DNA of 64,000 bases, taken from Pseudomonas kilonensis (GTDB taxonomy: Bacteria; Pseudomonadota; Gammaproteobacteria; Pseudomonadales; Pseudomonadaceae). The position numbers and the translations under genes were made by a program. Below, piece by piece: positions 63,736-64,000 of this stretch. Positions within the stretch are counted from its first letter, which is position 1. Each line of letters begins with the position of its first letter. Below the pieces are notes generated by a model that saw only the letters and a program-made list of their open reading frames with translations, did not search any database and was not told the origin of the DNA. The stretch spans positions 558,001-622,000 of the forward strand of contig NZ_LHVH01000024.1 in NCBI RefSeq assembly GCF_001269885.1. Direction: 5' to 3'.

Positions 63736-64000
63736 CGGTGTCTAGTCCCGGCTTTCTCACTCGAAGTACCTTGGAGAGGCTTTAGCACGCGTTGCGAGCA
63801 GAGGTACATCAAGAGGCGCGGGTATTGGAGTAGATTTGTGGGGATCCCTCAGGGTCTGTTCCCATTTTCCCCCGCGGCCAACGCCCTGGCCACGCATCCA
63901 GCGTGGATGGAATACCAGTAGAATGAATGGATCCAATCGTAGTAGCCTACAGCCACCAGGCACCCGCTTGGTATGTCTCTTACGGGTAATCAATAAAATG

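Overview
The window looks like a chromosome segment of a Pseudomonas of the fluorescens group. Evidence: high G+C coding style over most of its length, many copies of the REP palindrome typical of these species (GTGGGAGC...GCTTGCTCGCG), and fluorescent-pseudomonad gene families throughout. All assignments come from reading the sequence and translated proteins; no database search was run.

Layout. 1-2095 (-): a LolCDE/MacB-type ABC transporter (permease cut by the window edge, plus ATPase). 2096-3142: a gene-free block of dispersed repeats. 3143-4840 (-): a membrane phosphoethanolamine transferase/sulfatase-like enzyme. 5217-23765 (+): a long, tightly overlapping Wzx/Wzy-type exopolysaccharide operon. 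It holds UDP-glucose dehydrogenase, UDP-glucuronate 4-epimerase, a priming glycosyltransferase, a kinase-like protein with a damaged P-loop, Wza- and Wzz-type proteins, three glycosyltransferases, a polymerase, a flippase, two deacetylases, two acyltransferase-like proteins and a secreted TIM-barrel glycosidase-like protein. The first two enzymes would make UDP-GlcA and UDP-GalA, so an acidic polymer is expected. A 135-bp-period REP array sits inside this operon, in frame with the glycosidase-like gene. 23891-24829 (+): an alpha/beta hydrolase.

25186-31137 (-): six genes in the order and make-up of the rhizobial glycerol ABC transporter GlpSTPQUV. Upstream are a strong sigma-54 promoter match, a cluster of TGAACA repeats, and a divergent AcoR-like sigma-54 activator (31559-33403), which together look like one regulatory unit. 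33404-34393 is a second repeat block, again with a 135-bp REP period.

34394-57362 is accessory-type sequence with many short genes: CigR-like protein, MFS transporter, AzlCD, FRG-domain protein, DUF2628, YceK-like and PDZ lipoproteins, a WYL regulator, an APH(3')-II-like kinase, DUF3224, a PACE efflux protein with a divergent LysR regulator, a DUF900 hydrolase, AraC and TetR regulators, a DJ-1/PfpI protein, acetyltransferases and a truncated toxin next to an intact antitoxin. It also carries a 461-bp duplication and several gene remnants, so it has been reshuffled.

57363-64000 is visibly AT-rich over long stretches. A degenerate tRNA-Val(GAC) lies near its left edge. It holds a predicted restriction-type nuclease-domain protein, an adjacent membrane/coiled-coil protein, an inactivated reverse transcriptase of the defence (UG/DRT-like) kind next to an 8.9-copy heptamer tract, and another membrane protein of unknown function. 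This is the best candidate for a poorly described, defence-like locus.
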